DNA of 14,121 nucleotides from Planktotalea sp. (lineage in GTDB: Bacteria > Pseudomonadota > Alphaproteobacteria > Rhodobacterales > Rhodobacteraceae): assembly GCA_024645145.1 (NCBI GenBank), contig JAHEGL010000077.1:1-14121 (forward strand), written 5' to 3'. The notes beneath the pieces were generated by a model. That model was not told where the DNA came from and searched no databases. It saw only the letters and a program-made list of their open reading frames with translations. The stretch's first letter is position 1. Each line of letters opens with the position of its first letter. Of this stretch, positions 1-9,319 are shown one piece after another. Position numbers and translations under genes: made by a program.

Positions 1-40
1 ACGAAATTGGAAGGACTCGTATTCTGTATCGAGCGCTAAG

Positions 41-457
41 TTAGTTAACGCTTATTCCAAGGGCATCACCCAAAGCAACTGTATCCGCGAGCGTTTTAGC
101 AATATCGTCTGCTGCTTCGCTATTGGCATCTTGTGCTTTTGCAAATGCATCTGTCGCCGCATCAACCATACCTTTGAGCGTCGCTTGATCCATATCAGCT
201 TTCGCAATTGCGCGTTCAGCCAAGACGGAAATACCGCTTTCGCCGATTTCTGCGAAACCGCCAGTGACAACGTACTCTGCATCACCTTCTGGACCAGTCA
301 CTTTCAAAACGCCGGGGCGCAGTGTTGTGATGGTTGGAGCATGGTCAGCCATTGCTGTCATGTCACCGTCAGAGCCAGGGATCTGCACTTCGTTCACCTG
401 CATAGATGCAAGGCTACGCTCTGGGCTTACCAGATTGAACTGCACTGTATCTGCCAT
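41..457 (-). CDS. atpC: ATP synthase F1 subunit epsilon
   Basis: This encodes the 138-residue epsilon subunit, which sits on the central stalk with gamma, couples F1 to the c-ring and can inhibit ATP hydrolysis. The N-terminal half (about residues 4-85) is the expected beta-sandwich domain, with the family pattern SPER near residue 11 and a PGSDGDM loop near residue 27. The C-terminal part (about 86-138) is a helical, Ala/Asp-rich tail. A strong ribosome binding site, AAAGGAG at 464-470 on the complement, lies 6 bases before the ATG and fixes the start. It is the last gene of atpHAGDC, 55 bases after atpD. Only 40 bases follow the stop before the window edge, and I see no terminator hairpin in them. 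Acidic tail composition is normal for this order. Confidence 0.96.
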   Translation of the reverse strand: MADTVQFNLVSPERSLASMQVNEVQIPGSDGDMTAMADHAPTITTLRPGVLKVTGPEGDAEYVVTGGFAEIGESGISVLAERAIAKADMDQATLKGMVDAATDAFAKAQDANSEAADDIAKTLADTVALGDALGISVN

Positions 458-512
458 GTTCGTCTCCTTTGTCGGCGGTGCTGATCGAAACCAGCACCAA
501 CCAAATCAACGA

Positions 513-1955
<1,443 letters not shown>

Positions 1956-2831
1956 TTAGAGCGCTTCTGCGCCCGAAATGATTTCAATCAGCTCGTTGGT
2001 GATGACGGCCTGACGGGAACGGTTGAATTGGATCGTCAGCTTGTCGATCATGTCACCCGCGTTGCGTGTTGCGTTGTCCATAGCAGACATACGAGAGCCT
2101 TGCTCTGACGCCGCATTTTCCAGCAAAGCTGAGAAAATCGCAGTGGCGACACCGCGTGGCAGCAAGTCGGCCAAGATGGCCTCTTCGTTCGGCTCGTAGT
2201 CATAAAGCGTTGCTGCTTCAGCACCTTCTTCCGCTTCGAACGCCGCAGGGATAATCTGCTGCGCTGTCGGGATTTGGGTAACTACGTTCTGGAACGTCGC
2301 GTAGAACAATGTCGCAACATCAAACTCACCGCCATCAAAACGCGCCAAAACATCAGAAGCGATGTCTTGAGCGTTAGAATAGCCAAGGCGTTTGACTTCA
2401 GACAAATCAACGTGTCCCATATAGTACTGACCAAAGTCACGCTTGAGACTGTCGCGGCCTTTCTTGCCAACGGTCAAAATCTTGACCGTCTTACCAGCTG
2501 CGAGAAGCGTGTCTGCGTGTGCACGTGCTTTCTTGGCGATGTTCGTGTTGAAACCACCGCAAAGACCGCGCTCAGACGTCATAATGACCAACAAATGTGT
2601 CTGATCACTACCTGTACCGCTCAAAAGTTTTGGCGCTGAGTCTGAACCACCGACAGAAGCAGCCAGTCCCGACATCACAGCGTTGAAACGCTCGGTGTAA
2701 GGACGTGACTCTTCAGCAGCTTCCTGCGCGCGGCGAAGTTTCGCCGCGGCAACCATTTGCATGGCTTTCGTGATCTTGCGTGTGTTTTTCACACTCTCGA
2801 TCCGATTTTTGAGATCTTTAAGATTTGCCAT
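1956..2831 (-). CDS. atpG: ATP synthase F1 subunit gamma
   Basis: This encodes the 291-residue gamma subunit, the rotating central shaft of F1 that transmits torque from the c-ring to the catalytic subunits. The N-terminal helix shows the conserved pattern [20 protein letters not shown] (about 11-30). The C-terminal helix shows [16 protein letters not shown] near the end. Both helices form the antiparallel coiled-coil axle. The middle is the Rossmann-like domain with [12 protein letters not shown]. The length is typical of alphaproteobacteria. The gene lies 13 bases after atpA and 18 bases before atpD, so it is part of the same transcript. Because atpA upstream carries a premature stop, translation or polarity on this gene could be affected if that stop is real. 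Confidence 0.98.
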   Translation of the reverse strand: MANLKDLKNRIESVKNTRKITKAMQMVAAAKLRRAQEAAEESRPYTERFNAVMSGLAASVGGSDSAPKLLSGTGSDQTHLLVIMTSERGLCGGFNTNIAKKARAHADTLLAAGKTVKILTVGKKGRDSLKRDFGQYYMGHVDLSEVKRLGYSNAQDIASDVLARFDGGEFDVATLFYATFQNVVTQIPTAQQIIPAAFEAEEGAEAATLYDYEPNEEAILADLLPRGVATAIFSALLENAASEQGSRMSAMDNATRNAGDMIDKLTIQFNRSRQAVITNELIEIISGAEAL

Positions 2832-2844
2832 CTGTCAGATCCCC

Positions 2845-4383
2845 TTACGCGAAATCAGAAGCGAATTCGGTAAGTGCTGCACTAAGTTTGTCGGCAATCT
2901 CACCTTTGATCTTCTGATCTTTGTTGGTGATCTCATCCAAAAGCGCTGCGTGCTTGGAACGCATGTGTGCGAGCATGCCCGTCTCATAACGACCAACGTC
3001 AGACACTTCAATCTTGTCGAGGAAGCCGTTTGTACCAGCATAAATCACGCAAACGATTTCAGCGTTTGTCAGTGGTGAATACTGTGGCTGCTTCATCAAC
3101 TCTGTCAAACGCGCGCCACGGTTCAGCAACTGCTGCGTCGCCGCGTCGAGGTCGGAACCGAACTGAGCAAACGCCGCCATTTCGCGGTACTGAGCCAAGG
3201 AGAGCTTAACCGGACCCGCAACAGAGGACATCGCCTTTGTTTGAGCGGATGAACCAACACGAGAAACAGAAAGACCTGTGTTCACAGCTGGACGGATACC
3301 TTGGAAGAACAATTCTGTTTCCAAGAAGATCTGACCGTCTGTGATCGAAATCACGTTTGTCGGAATAAACGCAGAAACGTCGCCGCCCTGTGTCTCAATG
3401 ATCGGCAGAGCTGTCAAAGAACCGTTGCCCGCATCATCGCCCAGCTTCGCAGAACGCTCAAGCAAACGTGAGTGAAGATAGAAAACGTCACCTGGATACG
3501 CTTCACGGCCTGGTGGGCGGCGAAGAAGCAAGGACATTTGACGATACGCAACCGCTTGCTTGGAAAGGTCATCATAGATGATCAAAGCGTGACGACCATT
3601 ATCGCGGAAGTGCTCAGCCATGGATGTCGCAGCATATGGCGCGAGGAACTGCAAAGGTGCAGGCTCGGACGCTGTTGCCGCAACAACGATGGAATATTCC
3701 ATCGCGCCGCTCTCTTCGAGCTTCTTAACCAACTGCGCCACTGTGGAACGCTTTTGGCCGATCGCAACGTAGACGCAGTACAATTTCTTGTTTTCGTCGT
3801 CGCCAGCTGCTTCGTTGTAAGATTTTTGGTTCAGGATCGCGTCCAGAGCAACAGCAGTTTTGCCTGTCTGACGGTCACCAATGATCAGCTCTCGCTGGCC
3901 ACGACCAATTGGGATCATCGCGTCAACGGACTACAGGCCAGTCGCCATCGGCTCGTGAACGGATTTACGCGGTATAATGCCCGGCGCTTTAACTTCCGCA
4001 ACAACACGCTTTGTTGTTTTGATCGGGCCTTTGCCGTCAAGCGGGTTACCAAGGCCGTCAACAACGCGGCCAAGCAACTCGTCGCCGACTGGAACGTCAA
4101 CGATAGAGTTGGTGCGCTTGACTGTGTCACCTTCTTTGATGTCACGGTCAGAACCGAAGATAACAACACCGACGTTGTCCGCTTCGAGGTTCAAGGCCAT
4201 GCCCTGAATACCACCGGGGAATTCGACCATTTCACCGGCCTGAACATTGTCCAGACCGTGAACACGCGCGATGCCGTCACCGACGGACAGTACGCGACCT
4301 ACTTCAGCAACTTCAGCATCTTTGCCAAAGTTCTTGATCTGGTCCTTCAGGATCGCAGAAATTTCTGCAGCTTGGATACCCAT
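2845..4383 (-). pseudogene. atpA: ATP synthase F1 subunit alpha, interrupted by an in-frame TAG at codon 151
   Basis: Alpha forms the F1 hexamer with beta and holds the non-catalytic nucleotide sites. The ATG directly abuts the atpH stop (TAAATG), with GAGG 8 bases upstream. Codons 1-150 give the N-terminal barrel and start of the nucleotide domain (4383-3934). Codon 151 is TAG (3931-3933). Reading continues in the same frame from codon 152 as [15 protein letters not shown], with Walker A GDRQTGKT at 169-176 (K175), to a TAA at 2845-2847. The total is 512 codons, the usual length, so nothing is inserted or lost. The family has lysine at this site (GLKSVD or GYKAVD), so one A-to-T change of AAG explains the stop. 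The next ATG (3918) has no ribosome binding site and would yield 357 residues without the N-terminal domain. I infer a sequence error or a recent nonsense mutation, since the rest shows no decay. Confidence 0.9.
3931..3933 (-). other. In-frame amber codon in atpA
   Basis: The plus strand reads cta, which is TAG on the atpA strand. Flanking codons translate as MATGL before and SVDAMIPIG after, with the frame unchanged on both sides. This is the single defect that splits atpA. No frameshift is needed to join the two parts. Confidence 0.97.
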
Positions 4384-4944
4384 TTATCCGACCTCTTTCA
4401 TTGCATTCTGGAGGGAATTGAGCTTGGAGCGGATCGACGTATCGATCATCTTCGAGCCAACTTTTACAATAAGACCGCCGATGAGAGTTTCATCAACGGC
4501 CGCATTAATCTTCACGTCTTTGCCCACATTGGCCTTCAGCGTTTTCGCCAGTTTGGCTGACTGCGCCTTGGTCATTGCAGTTGCGGAGATAACTTCCGCC
4601 GTCACTTCACCTTTGTCCTCTGCGATAAGGGCACGCAGCTGTGACACAAGTTGCGGCAACACGAACAAACGACGCTTGGACGCCATAAGGCTGAGCGTGT
4701 TTGCCATGATTGGCTGCAACTTCATTTTTTTGGAGATCGCATCAATCGCCGCGCCCTGAACATCGCGGGAATAGACCGGCGAAGAGATCAGATCGCGCAT
4801 TTCAGCGCTGGAATCGAGCGCCGCTGCTAAATCATCAACATTGGTTTCGAGTTTTGCGATGGCCTTACCGTCTTTGGCAAGATCGAAAACTGCCGAGGCA
4901 TAGCGCGCAGCGATACCTGAAGAAATCGAAGCTGTTTCGGACAC
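4384..4944 (-). CDS. atpH: ATP synthase F1 subunit delta
   Basis: This is the delta subunit (OSCP equivalent), the peripheral-stalk piece that ties the top of F1 to the F0 b subunits. The protein begins [21 protein letters not shown], with the family's helical N-terminal domain containing RYA and FDLA. It carries the family's C-terminal pattern ending in [22 protein letters not shown] choose the GTG at 4944 (186 residues) because AAAGGG at 4950-4955 on the complement lies 5 bases before it. A GTG two codons earlier at 4950 overlaps that ribosome binding site and is a worse fit. It is first in the atpHAGDC operon, and its TAA abuts the atpA ATG. The F0 genes are not in the window, as is usual in alphaproteobacteria. 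Confidence 0.95.
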   Translation of the reverse strand: MSETASISSGIAARYASAVFDLAKDGKAIAKLETNVDDLAAALDSSAEMRDLISSPVYSRDVQGAAIDAISKKMKLQPIMANTLSLMASKRRLFVLPQLVSQLRALIAEDKGEVTAEVISATAMTKAQSAKLAKTLKANVGKDVKINAAVDETLIGGLIVKVGSKMIDTSIRSKLNSLQNAMKEVG

Positions 4945-4949
4945 GTCCA

Positions 4950-4955
4950 CCCTTT
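4950..4955 (-). promoter_or_regulatory. Ribosome binding site of atpH, deciding the start
   Basis: The complement reads AAAGGG followed by TGGAC and then GTG. The 5-base spacing supports initiation at the GTG at 4944 rather than the GTG at 4950, which lies inside the site. Confidence 0.6.
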
Positions 4956-5011
4956 CGATATTCTGGCTCTTTTTCCTGAAAACAAAAGATCAGGTCGAGA
5001 GCGATGGAGCT

Positions 5012-5025
5012 CCAACTGACGTTGG
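5012..5025. other. Short perfect hairpin in the atp leader
   Basis: CCAAC (5012-5016), loop TGAC, GTTGG (5021-5025) form a 5-bp stem with a 4-base loop, about 70 bases before the atpH start. It is not followed by a T run, so it is not a terminator in either direction. It could be an RNA leader element, a protein site or chance. Confidence 0.25.
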
Positions 5026-5027
5026 TG

Positions 5028-5182
5028 CGTGAAATTCTGGGCCGATGTAGCAGAGGGTTTGCCGCATCGCAACATATCTTGATACAATTGCGTGAACACT
5101 TGGTCCCTTATTTTTATGACGATGAGGCAAGTGCGACGAGATGCGCAGGTAAATTCGTGACAAAAACCGAAGGATTTCGTGA
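5028..5182 (+). repeat. Four CGTGA direct repeats upstream of atpH
   Basis: CGTGA occurs at 5028-5032, 5091-5095, 5156-5160 and 5178-5182, all in the same orientation. The last two are within longer copies TTCGTGA (5154-5160 and 5176-5182) whose starts are 22 bases apart, about two helical turns. Two others are TGCGTGAA. They may be regulator sites for the operon or chance. Confidence 0.3.
5045..5072 (-). promoter_or_regulatory. Weak sigma-70-like promoter candidate for atpHAGDC
   Basis: On the complement TTGCGA (5067-5072) is followed after 16 bases by CTACAT (5045-5050). Both hexamers are imperfect and the assignment is by eye. The location, about 100 bases before atpH, is reasonable for the operon. 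Confidence 0.2.
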
Positions 5183-5216
5183 ATTTAGCTGATTCCTTGG
5201 CCTCAGCAGAACTTTT

Positions 5217-5981
5217 TTACTTTCGCTCAGACCGCAAACCCACCGCAGATTCTGGAACAGGTTTGGGTGAAAGAACCTCTAAGGGACTAGGGACACGCAA
5301 GCGTTTTGCACGCCCTGTTGGTGCATGAACACGCTTTGACGCCTCCACGATGAGAACACCCGCAGGAAACACAGCGGGGATTTTGCCACCCACTTTTTCC
5401 AGAAAGCTGCCAGATTTCATCCAAGCACGCTTGGTGCTGGGCGGTTGATAAAGCGCTGCTGAGTGACGTTCTGGCAAAAACTCATGGCGTTTTAGCTGTG
5501 TTTCGAGCTGGCCGAGCGTATAGGGCCGGCCAAATCCGAACGGCGTTGCATCACTGCGTGACCAAAGGCCAGCGCGATTGGGCACGATAAACAGTGCACG
5601 CCCCCCAGGCCCTAAAACACGCCAACATTCTTCAAGAACCGCCGTTGGGTTTTCTGACGTTTCAAGCCCATGCATCACGACAAGTCGATCCACCCGTCCC
5701 GTTTCGATGGGCCAGAGCATTTCCTCGCAAAGGACAGACACATTTGGCAGGCCCGCGGGCCAGGGAATGACCCCCTGCGGCCCAGGCATCAAAGCAATTG
5801 CGCGACGTGCGTCTTTCAAATAGGGGCGCATCAGCGGCGCAGCGAAACCAAACCCAGCGACTGTTTGTCCCTGAGCTTCGGGCCAAAGTTTCAGCATTCG
5901 ATTGCGCACAGCGCGCTGCGCAGCGCGCCCTAAAGAAGAGCGGTAGTAAAAATTTCGCAGGTCTTGCACATCAAGATGCAT
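5217..5981 (-). CDS. Class I SAM-dependent methyltransferase-fold protein
   Basis: This 254-residue cytoplasmic protein has the Methyltransferase_11-like layout. The SAM motif I region reads VAGFGFAAP (41-49), a degenerate form lacking the usual DxGxGxG. It is followed by [11 protein letters not shown] (65-75), the conserved VMHGLE block (102-107), RVLGPGG (121-127), VPNRAGLW (133-140) and [10 protein letters not shown] (146-155). The last blocks are characteristic of a conserved family in this bacterial class whose substrate I do not know. TGAGG at 5989-5993 on the complement, 7 bases before the ATG, supports the start. It is divergent from gloB with a 63-base gap and lies upstream of the atp operon on the same strand. 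The C-terminal 40 residues are basic and probably disordered. The fold is confident, but actual methyl transfer is not shown. Confidence 0.88.
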   Translation of the reverse strand: MHLDVQDLRNFYYRSSLGRAAQRAVRNRMLKLWPEAQGQTVAGFGFAAPLMRPYLKDARRAIALMPGPQGVIPWPAGLPNVSVLCEEMLWPIETGRVDRLVVMHGLETSENPTAVLEECWRVLGPGGRALFIVPNRAGLWSRSDATPFGFGRPYTLGQLETQLKRHEFLPERHSAALYQPPSTKRAWMKSGSFLEKVGGKIPAVFPAGVLIVEASKRVHAPTGRAKRLRVPSPLEVLSPKPVPESAVGLRSERK

Positions 5982-6044
5982 TGCAGCGCCTCACTCGATC
6001 AGCCACTCTAATCCTATCACATAACAAGCCGGAGCTGAATTACT
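5982..6044. promoter_or_regulatory. Divergent spacer between the methyltransferase gene and gloB
   Basis: These 63 bases must hold, or overlap, the start signals for both genes. GGAG at 6031-6034 serves gloB and TGAGG at 5989-5993 (complement) serves the methyltransferase gene. I could not identify convincing -35 and -10 boxes. Confidence 0.4.
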
Positions 6045-6812
6045 ATGCCTTATGAAGTCGTGACAATACCCTGCTTGCAAGACAACTATGCGTTTTTGAT
6101 AGGCAACCTTGAGACAAACGAAGCTGCTCTTGTCGATGTTCCCGAAGCAGCCCCGATTAACGAGACACTCAGAACGAAAGGCTGGACGCTAAGCACCGTT
6201 CTTTTGACCCATCATCATGCAGATCACGTAGATGGGCTCGACGGATTAAACGGACGCGAGCGATTGATTGTGATTGGCGCAACAGCAGACGCGCATCGAT
6301 TACCACCGCTTACACAAACTGTCAGCGAAGGCGACACCATTGACATTTTAGGCACGCCAGCAAACATCATTGACGTCTCTGGGCATACGTTAGGCCACAT
6401 CGCTATTCATCTGCCTGAACTGGATGCAGCCTTCACGGCAGATAGCCTCATGGCGCTCGGCTGTGGGCGCTTGTTTGAAGGCACAGCCGCACAGATGTTT
6501 GACAGCATGAACAAGCTTAACGCTTTGCCAGATGATACGATCCTTTATTCAGGTCACGAGTACACAGCGACCAACGCAAGATTTGCTTTGACCATTGAAC
6601 CTGACAATGCCGCCCTTATCTCTAGGCGGAGAGCAACTAAACTGGCGCGCGCGGCGGGATCGCCCACTGTGCCCTCATCCCTTAAACGTGAACGCGCAAC
6701 GAACCCTTTTTTGCGCGCCCATATTCCGCAGATTGCGGCGCATCTTGGTATGCCGGACGCATCGCCTGTGGATGTGTTTACTGAAATTCGCAAACGCCGT
6801 GACAAATTTTGA
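6045..6812 (+). CDS. gloB: Hydroxyacylglutathione hydrolase (glyoxalase II)
   Basis: This enzyme hydrolyses S-lactoylglutathione to lactate and glutathione, the second step of methylglyoxal detoxification, in the cytoplasm. The 255-residue protein has the metallo-beta-lactamase core with the dinuclear metal motif THHHADH at 55-61 (H56, H58, D60, H61), GHTLGH with H114, bridging aspartate D133 and H171 in SGHEYT. The glyoxalase II-specific C-terminal domain follows, with GCGRLFEG at 139-146 and the terminal ATNPFLR stretch near 218-224. FTADSLM at 130-136 replaces the more common FTGDTLF, but the metal aspartate is kept. GGAG lies 10 bases before the ATG. It is divergent from the methyltransferase gene and followed by clpA. 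No gloA is visible here. Confidence 0.96.
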   Translation: MPYEVVTIPCLQDNYAFLIGNLETNEAALVDVPEAAPINETLRTKGWTLSTVLLTHHHADHVDGLDGLNGRERLIVIGATADAHRLPPLTQTVSEGDTIDILGTPANIIDVSGHTLGHIAIHLPELDAAFTADSLMALGCGRLFEGTAAQMFDSMNKLNALPDDTILYSGHEYTATNARFALTIEPDNAALISRRRATKLARAAGSPTVPSSLKRERATNPFLRAHIPQIAAHLGMPDASPVDVFTEIRKRRDKF

Positions 6813-6991
6813 CGCGGCCCTAACTCTAAGCATAAGCGTCGATCAGCCATTTTATGACACCCGTCACATCAAAGTTGATCGAGAAAAAGTAATAAAGACC
6901 TTGAAGCTGGCTGAATATAGACCAAACTTTAGGACAACAGGCCTAATCTGACCGGTATCCTCGGACAGGGTCCAAGAAAAGGAGCACTACC
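6813..6991 (+). promoter_or_regulatory. Intergenic region upstream of clpA
   Basis: These 179 bases between gloB and clpA hold no gene. TTGAAG at 6901-6906, preceded by C, resembles a sigma-70 or heat-shock -35 box, but no good -10 follows at the proper distance (6924-6929 reads AAACTT). GACGC (6811-6815) and GCGTC (6836-6840) can pair across a 20-base loop just after gloB, too weak to call a terminator. The clear element is the clpA ribosome binding site at 6979-6984. Confidence 0.35.
6979..6984 (+). promoter_or_regulatory. Ribosome binding site deciding the GTG start of clpA
   Basis: AAGGAG is followed by 7 bases and then GTG at 6992. This consensus site makes the GTG the start, giving a protein beginning [13 protein letters not shown] as expected for ClpA. 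Confidence 0.85.
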
Positions 6992-9319
6992 GTGCCATCA
7001 TTTTCAACAACACTCGAGCAAGCCATCCATTCTGCACTGGCTTTGGCCAACGCGCGCCGCCACGAATTCGCAACGCTGGAGCATCTGTTGCTCGCTCTTG
7101 TCGATGAACCCGACGCAGAACGCGTTATGAAAGCCTGCTCCGTAGATACTGAGGAGCTTCGCCAAACTTTGGTAAGCTTCATCGATGATGATCTGAGCAA
7201 CCTGATCACCGATATCGAAGGTTCTGAAGCTGTGCCGACGGCCGCGTTCCAACGCGTCATCCAGCGCGCAGCGATCCATGTGCAAAGCTCTGGCCGCTCC
7301 GAAGTGACAGGTGCCAACGTGCTTGTCGCGATGTTTGCAGAGCGTGAAAGCAATGCAGCATACTTTCTGCAAGAACAGGACATGACACGTTATGATGCGG
7401 TAAACTACATCGCGCATGGCGTCGCCAAAGACCCAGCATTCGGCGATTCCCGTCCTGTCTCTGGTTCCAATGAAATGGACGAAGATGGTGCCGCCGCAGC
7501 GATGGACGGTGAGGAAAAGAAAGAAAGCGCTCTTGCAAAATATTGCGTTGATCTGAACGTGAAAGCCGCCAAGGGCGATGTTGATCCGCTGATCGGTCGC
7601 GACAGCGAAGTCGAACGCTGTATTCAGGTCCTGTGTCGTCGACGCAAGAACAACCCACTTTTGGTAGGTGACCCCGGTGTTGGCAAAACAGCCATCGCGG
7701 AAGGGCTCGCACGCAAAATCGTGCAGGGCGAAACACCGGAAGTACTGTCAAAGACAACGATCTTCTCGCTCGACATGGGTGCGTTGCTCGCTGGGACGCG
7801 CTACCGCGGTGATTTCGAGGAACGCTTGAAAGCCGTCGTTTCCGAGATTGAGGAACATCCTGACAGTGTTCTGTTCATCGATGAAATTCACACAGTTATT
7901 GGTGCGGGTGCGACATCTGGCGGTGCTATGGATGCGTCCAACTTACTGAAGCCTGCGCTTCAAGGGGGCAGACTGCGGACGATGGGCTCGACAACATATA
8001 AAGAGTTCCGTCAGCATTTCGAAAAAGATCGCGCGCTGAGCCGCCGCTTCCAGAAAATCGACGTAAATGAGCCGTCTGTCGAAGATAGCGTGAAGATCCT
8101 TAAGGGGTTGAAGCCGTATTTCGAAGAGCATCACTCTGTTAAGTACACGTCCGATGCTATCAAAACCGCTGTGGAGTTGGCTGCGCGTTATATAAATGAC
8201 CGCAAACTGCCAGACAAAGCGATTGATGTCATCGACGAAGCAGGAGCCGCGCAACGTTTGGTTGCTGAAAGCAAGCGCCGCAAAACACTTGGCGCTAAAG
8301 AGATTGAAGCCGTCGTTGCCAAGATCGCGCGCATCCCGCCGAAAAGTGTTAGCAAGACTGATGCAGAAGTGCTGAAAGACCTGGAAGCGAGCTTAAAGCG
8401 TGTTGTCTTCGGTCAAGACACTGCTATTGAGGCTTTGAGCTCAGCGATCAAACTTGCTCGTGCAGGTCTGCGTGAGCCAGAAAAGCCTATCGGCAACTAT
8501 CTATTCGCTGGCCCGACTGGCGTGGGTAAAACCGAAGTCGCAAAACAGCTCGCGGATACGCTTGGTGTGGAAATGCTACGTTTCGATATGTCTGAGTACA
8601 TGGAGAAGCACGCAGTATCCCGCTTGATTGGTGCCCCTCCCGGCTATGTGGGCTTTGATCAGGGCGGCTTACTGACCGACGGCGTTGATCAGCATCCTCA
8701 CTGTGTTCTTTTGCTTGACGAGATCGAAAAAGCGCATCCAGACGTCTTCAACATACTGTTGCAAGTGATGGACCACGGTAAGCTGACAGATCACAATGGC
8801 CGCGCCGTTGATTTCCGCAATGTCGTTTTGATCATGACGTCCAATGCAGGTGCCGCAGAGCAAGCGAAAGAAGCAATGGGCTTTGGCCGCTCTGCACGCG
8901 AGGGTGAAGATACAGCGGCTGTCGAGCGGACGTTCACACCTGAATTCCGCAACCGTTTGGATGCAGTGATCAGCTTTGGTGCTTTGCCGAAAAAGGTCAT
9001 CATGCAAGTGGTCGAGAAATTCGTGCTGCAGCTTGAAGCGCAACTTATGGATCGCAACGTGACATTCGAATTGTCCAAAGCAGCGACAGAGTGGATCGCG
9101 GACAAAGGTTACGATGGCAAGATGGGCGCACGCCCGCTTGGTCGGGTGATCCAAGAGCATATCAAAAAGCCGCTCGCCGAAGAGTTGCTGTTTGGCAAGC
9201 TTGCCAAAGGCGGTATTGTCAAAGTCGGCGTTAAGGATGGGAAGATCGTTCTTAAGACCGAAGGCCCGGAAAAGCCGCGTTTGTCTGGCAAAAAGCCTCC
9301 GTTGTTGACCGCTGACTGA
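6992..9319 (+). CDS. clpA: ATP-dependent Clp protease ATP-binding subunit ClpA
   Basis: ClpA is a hexameric AAA+ unfoldase that feeds substrates, including N-degron proteins delivered by ClpS, into the ClpP peptidase. The 775-residue protein has the Clp_N repeat domain (about 1-145), an acidic linker near 150-175, the first AAA+ module with Walker A GDPGVGKT at 226-233 and Walker B VLFIDEIH at 293-300, and the second module with Walker A GPTGVGKT at 507-514 and Walker B VLLLDE at 572-577. An MGFG loop at 629-632 fits the ClpP-docking IGF/IGL loop. [10 protein letters not shown] (648-657) carries the conserved arginines. The absence of the long middle coiled coil separates it from ClpB. The start is GTG with a strong AAGGAG. 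clpS is not next to it. Its stop overlaps the following M23 gene by one base. Confidence 0.97.
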   Translation: MPSFSTTLEQAIHSALALANARRHEFATLEHLLLALVDEPDAERVMKACSVDTEELRQTLVSFIDDDLSNLITDIEGSEAVPTAAFQRVIQRAAIHVQSSGRSEVTGANVLVAMFAERESNAAYFLQEQDMTRYDAVNYIAHGVAKDPAFGDSRPVSGSNEMDEDGAAAAMDGEEKKESALAKYCVDLNVKAAKGDVDPLIGRDSEVERCIQVLCRRRKNNPLLVGDPGVGKTAIAEGLARKIVQGETPEVLSKTTIFSLDMGALLAGTRYRGDFEERLKAVVSEIEEHPDSVLFIDEIHTVIGAGATSGGAMDASNLLKPALQGGRLRTMGSTTYKEFRQHFEKDRALSRRFQKIDVNEPSVEDSVKILKGLKPYFEEHHSVKYTSDAIKTAVELAARYINDRKLPDKAIDVIDEAGAAQRLVAESKRRKTLGAKEIEAVVAKIARIPPKSVSKTDAEVLKDLEASLKRVVFGQDTAIEALSSAIKLARAGLREPEKPIGNYLFAGPTGVGKTEVAKQLADTLGVEMLRFDMSEYMEKHAVSRLIGAPPGYVGFDQGGLLTDGVDQHPHCVLLLDEIEKAHPDVFNILLQVMDHGKLTDHNGRAVDFRNVVLIMTSNAGAAEQAKEAMGFGRSAREGEDTAAVERTFTPEFRNRLDAVISFGALPKKVIMQVVEKFVLQLEAQLMDRNVTFELSKAATEWIADKGYDGKMGARPLGRVIQEHIKKPLAEELLFGKLAKGGIVKVGVKDGKIVLKTEGPEKPRLSGKKPPLLTAD

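Larger units (their letters stand above)
4956..5216 (-). promoter_or_regulatory. Upstream region of the atpHAGDC operon
   Basis: These roughly 260 bases lie between the end of the methyltransferase gene and atpH, both on the minus strand. I find no convincing gene. They contain a weak promoter candidate, a short hairpin and four CGTGA repeats, listed separately. Near the methyltransferase end the complement shows GCTGA and TCAGC arms 10 bases apart, and a 4-bp CGAA/TTCG stem followed by GTTTTT (about 5162-5179), which could be a weak terminator. None is strong. The operon's promoter must lie here unless transcription reads through from the methyltransferase. Confidence 0.45.

Noticed and set aside
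2845..3918. A separate shorter alpha-subunit gene starting at the ATG at 3918
   Set aside because: There is no ribosome binding site, it would lack the N-terminal domain, and the reading frame is exactly that of the upstream part. One interrupted gene is the simpler reading.
3931..3933. TAG as pyrrolysine or reassigned sense codon
   Set aside because: The organism type does not fit pyrrolysine use, the site is a plain lysine in relatives, and the M23 gene in this window uses TAG as its stop.
3472..4560. Plus-strand open frame of 362 codons over atpA and atpH
   Set aside because: It is antisense to two clear F1 genes, its translation resembles no family I know, and it is a by-product of codon bias. 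It also crosses the atpA amber site, but that does not make it a gene.
6811..6840. Terminator hairpin after gloB
   Set aside because: The 5-base arms are separated by a 20-base loop and no T run follows.
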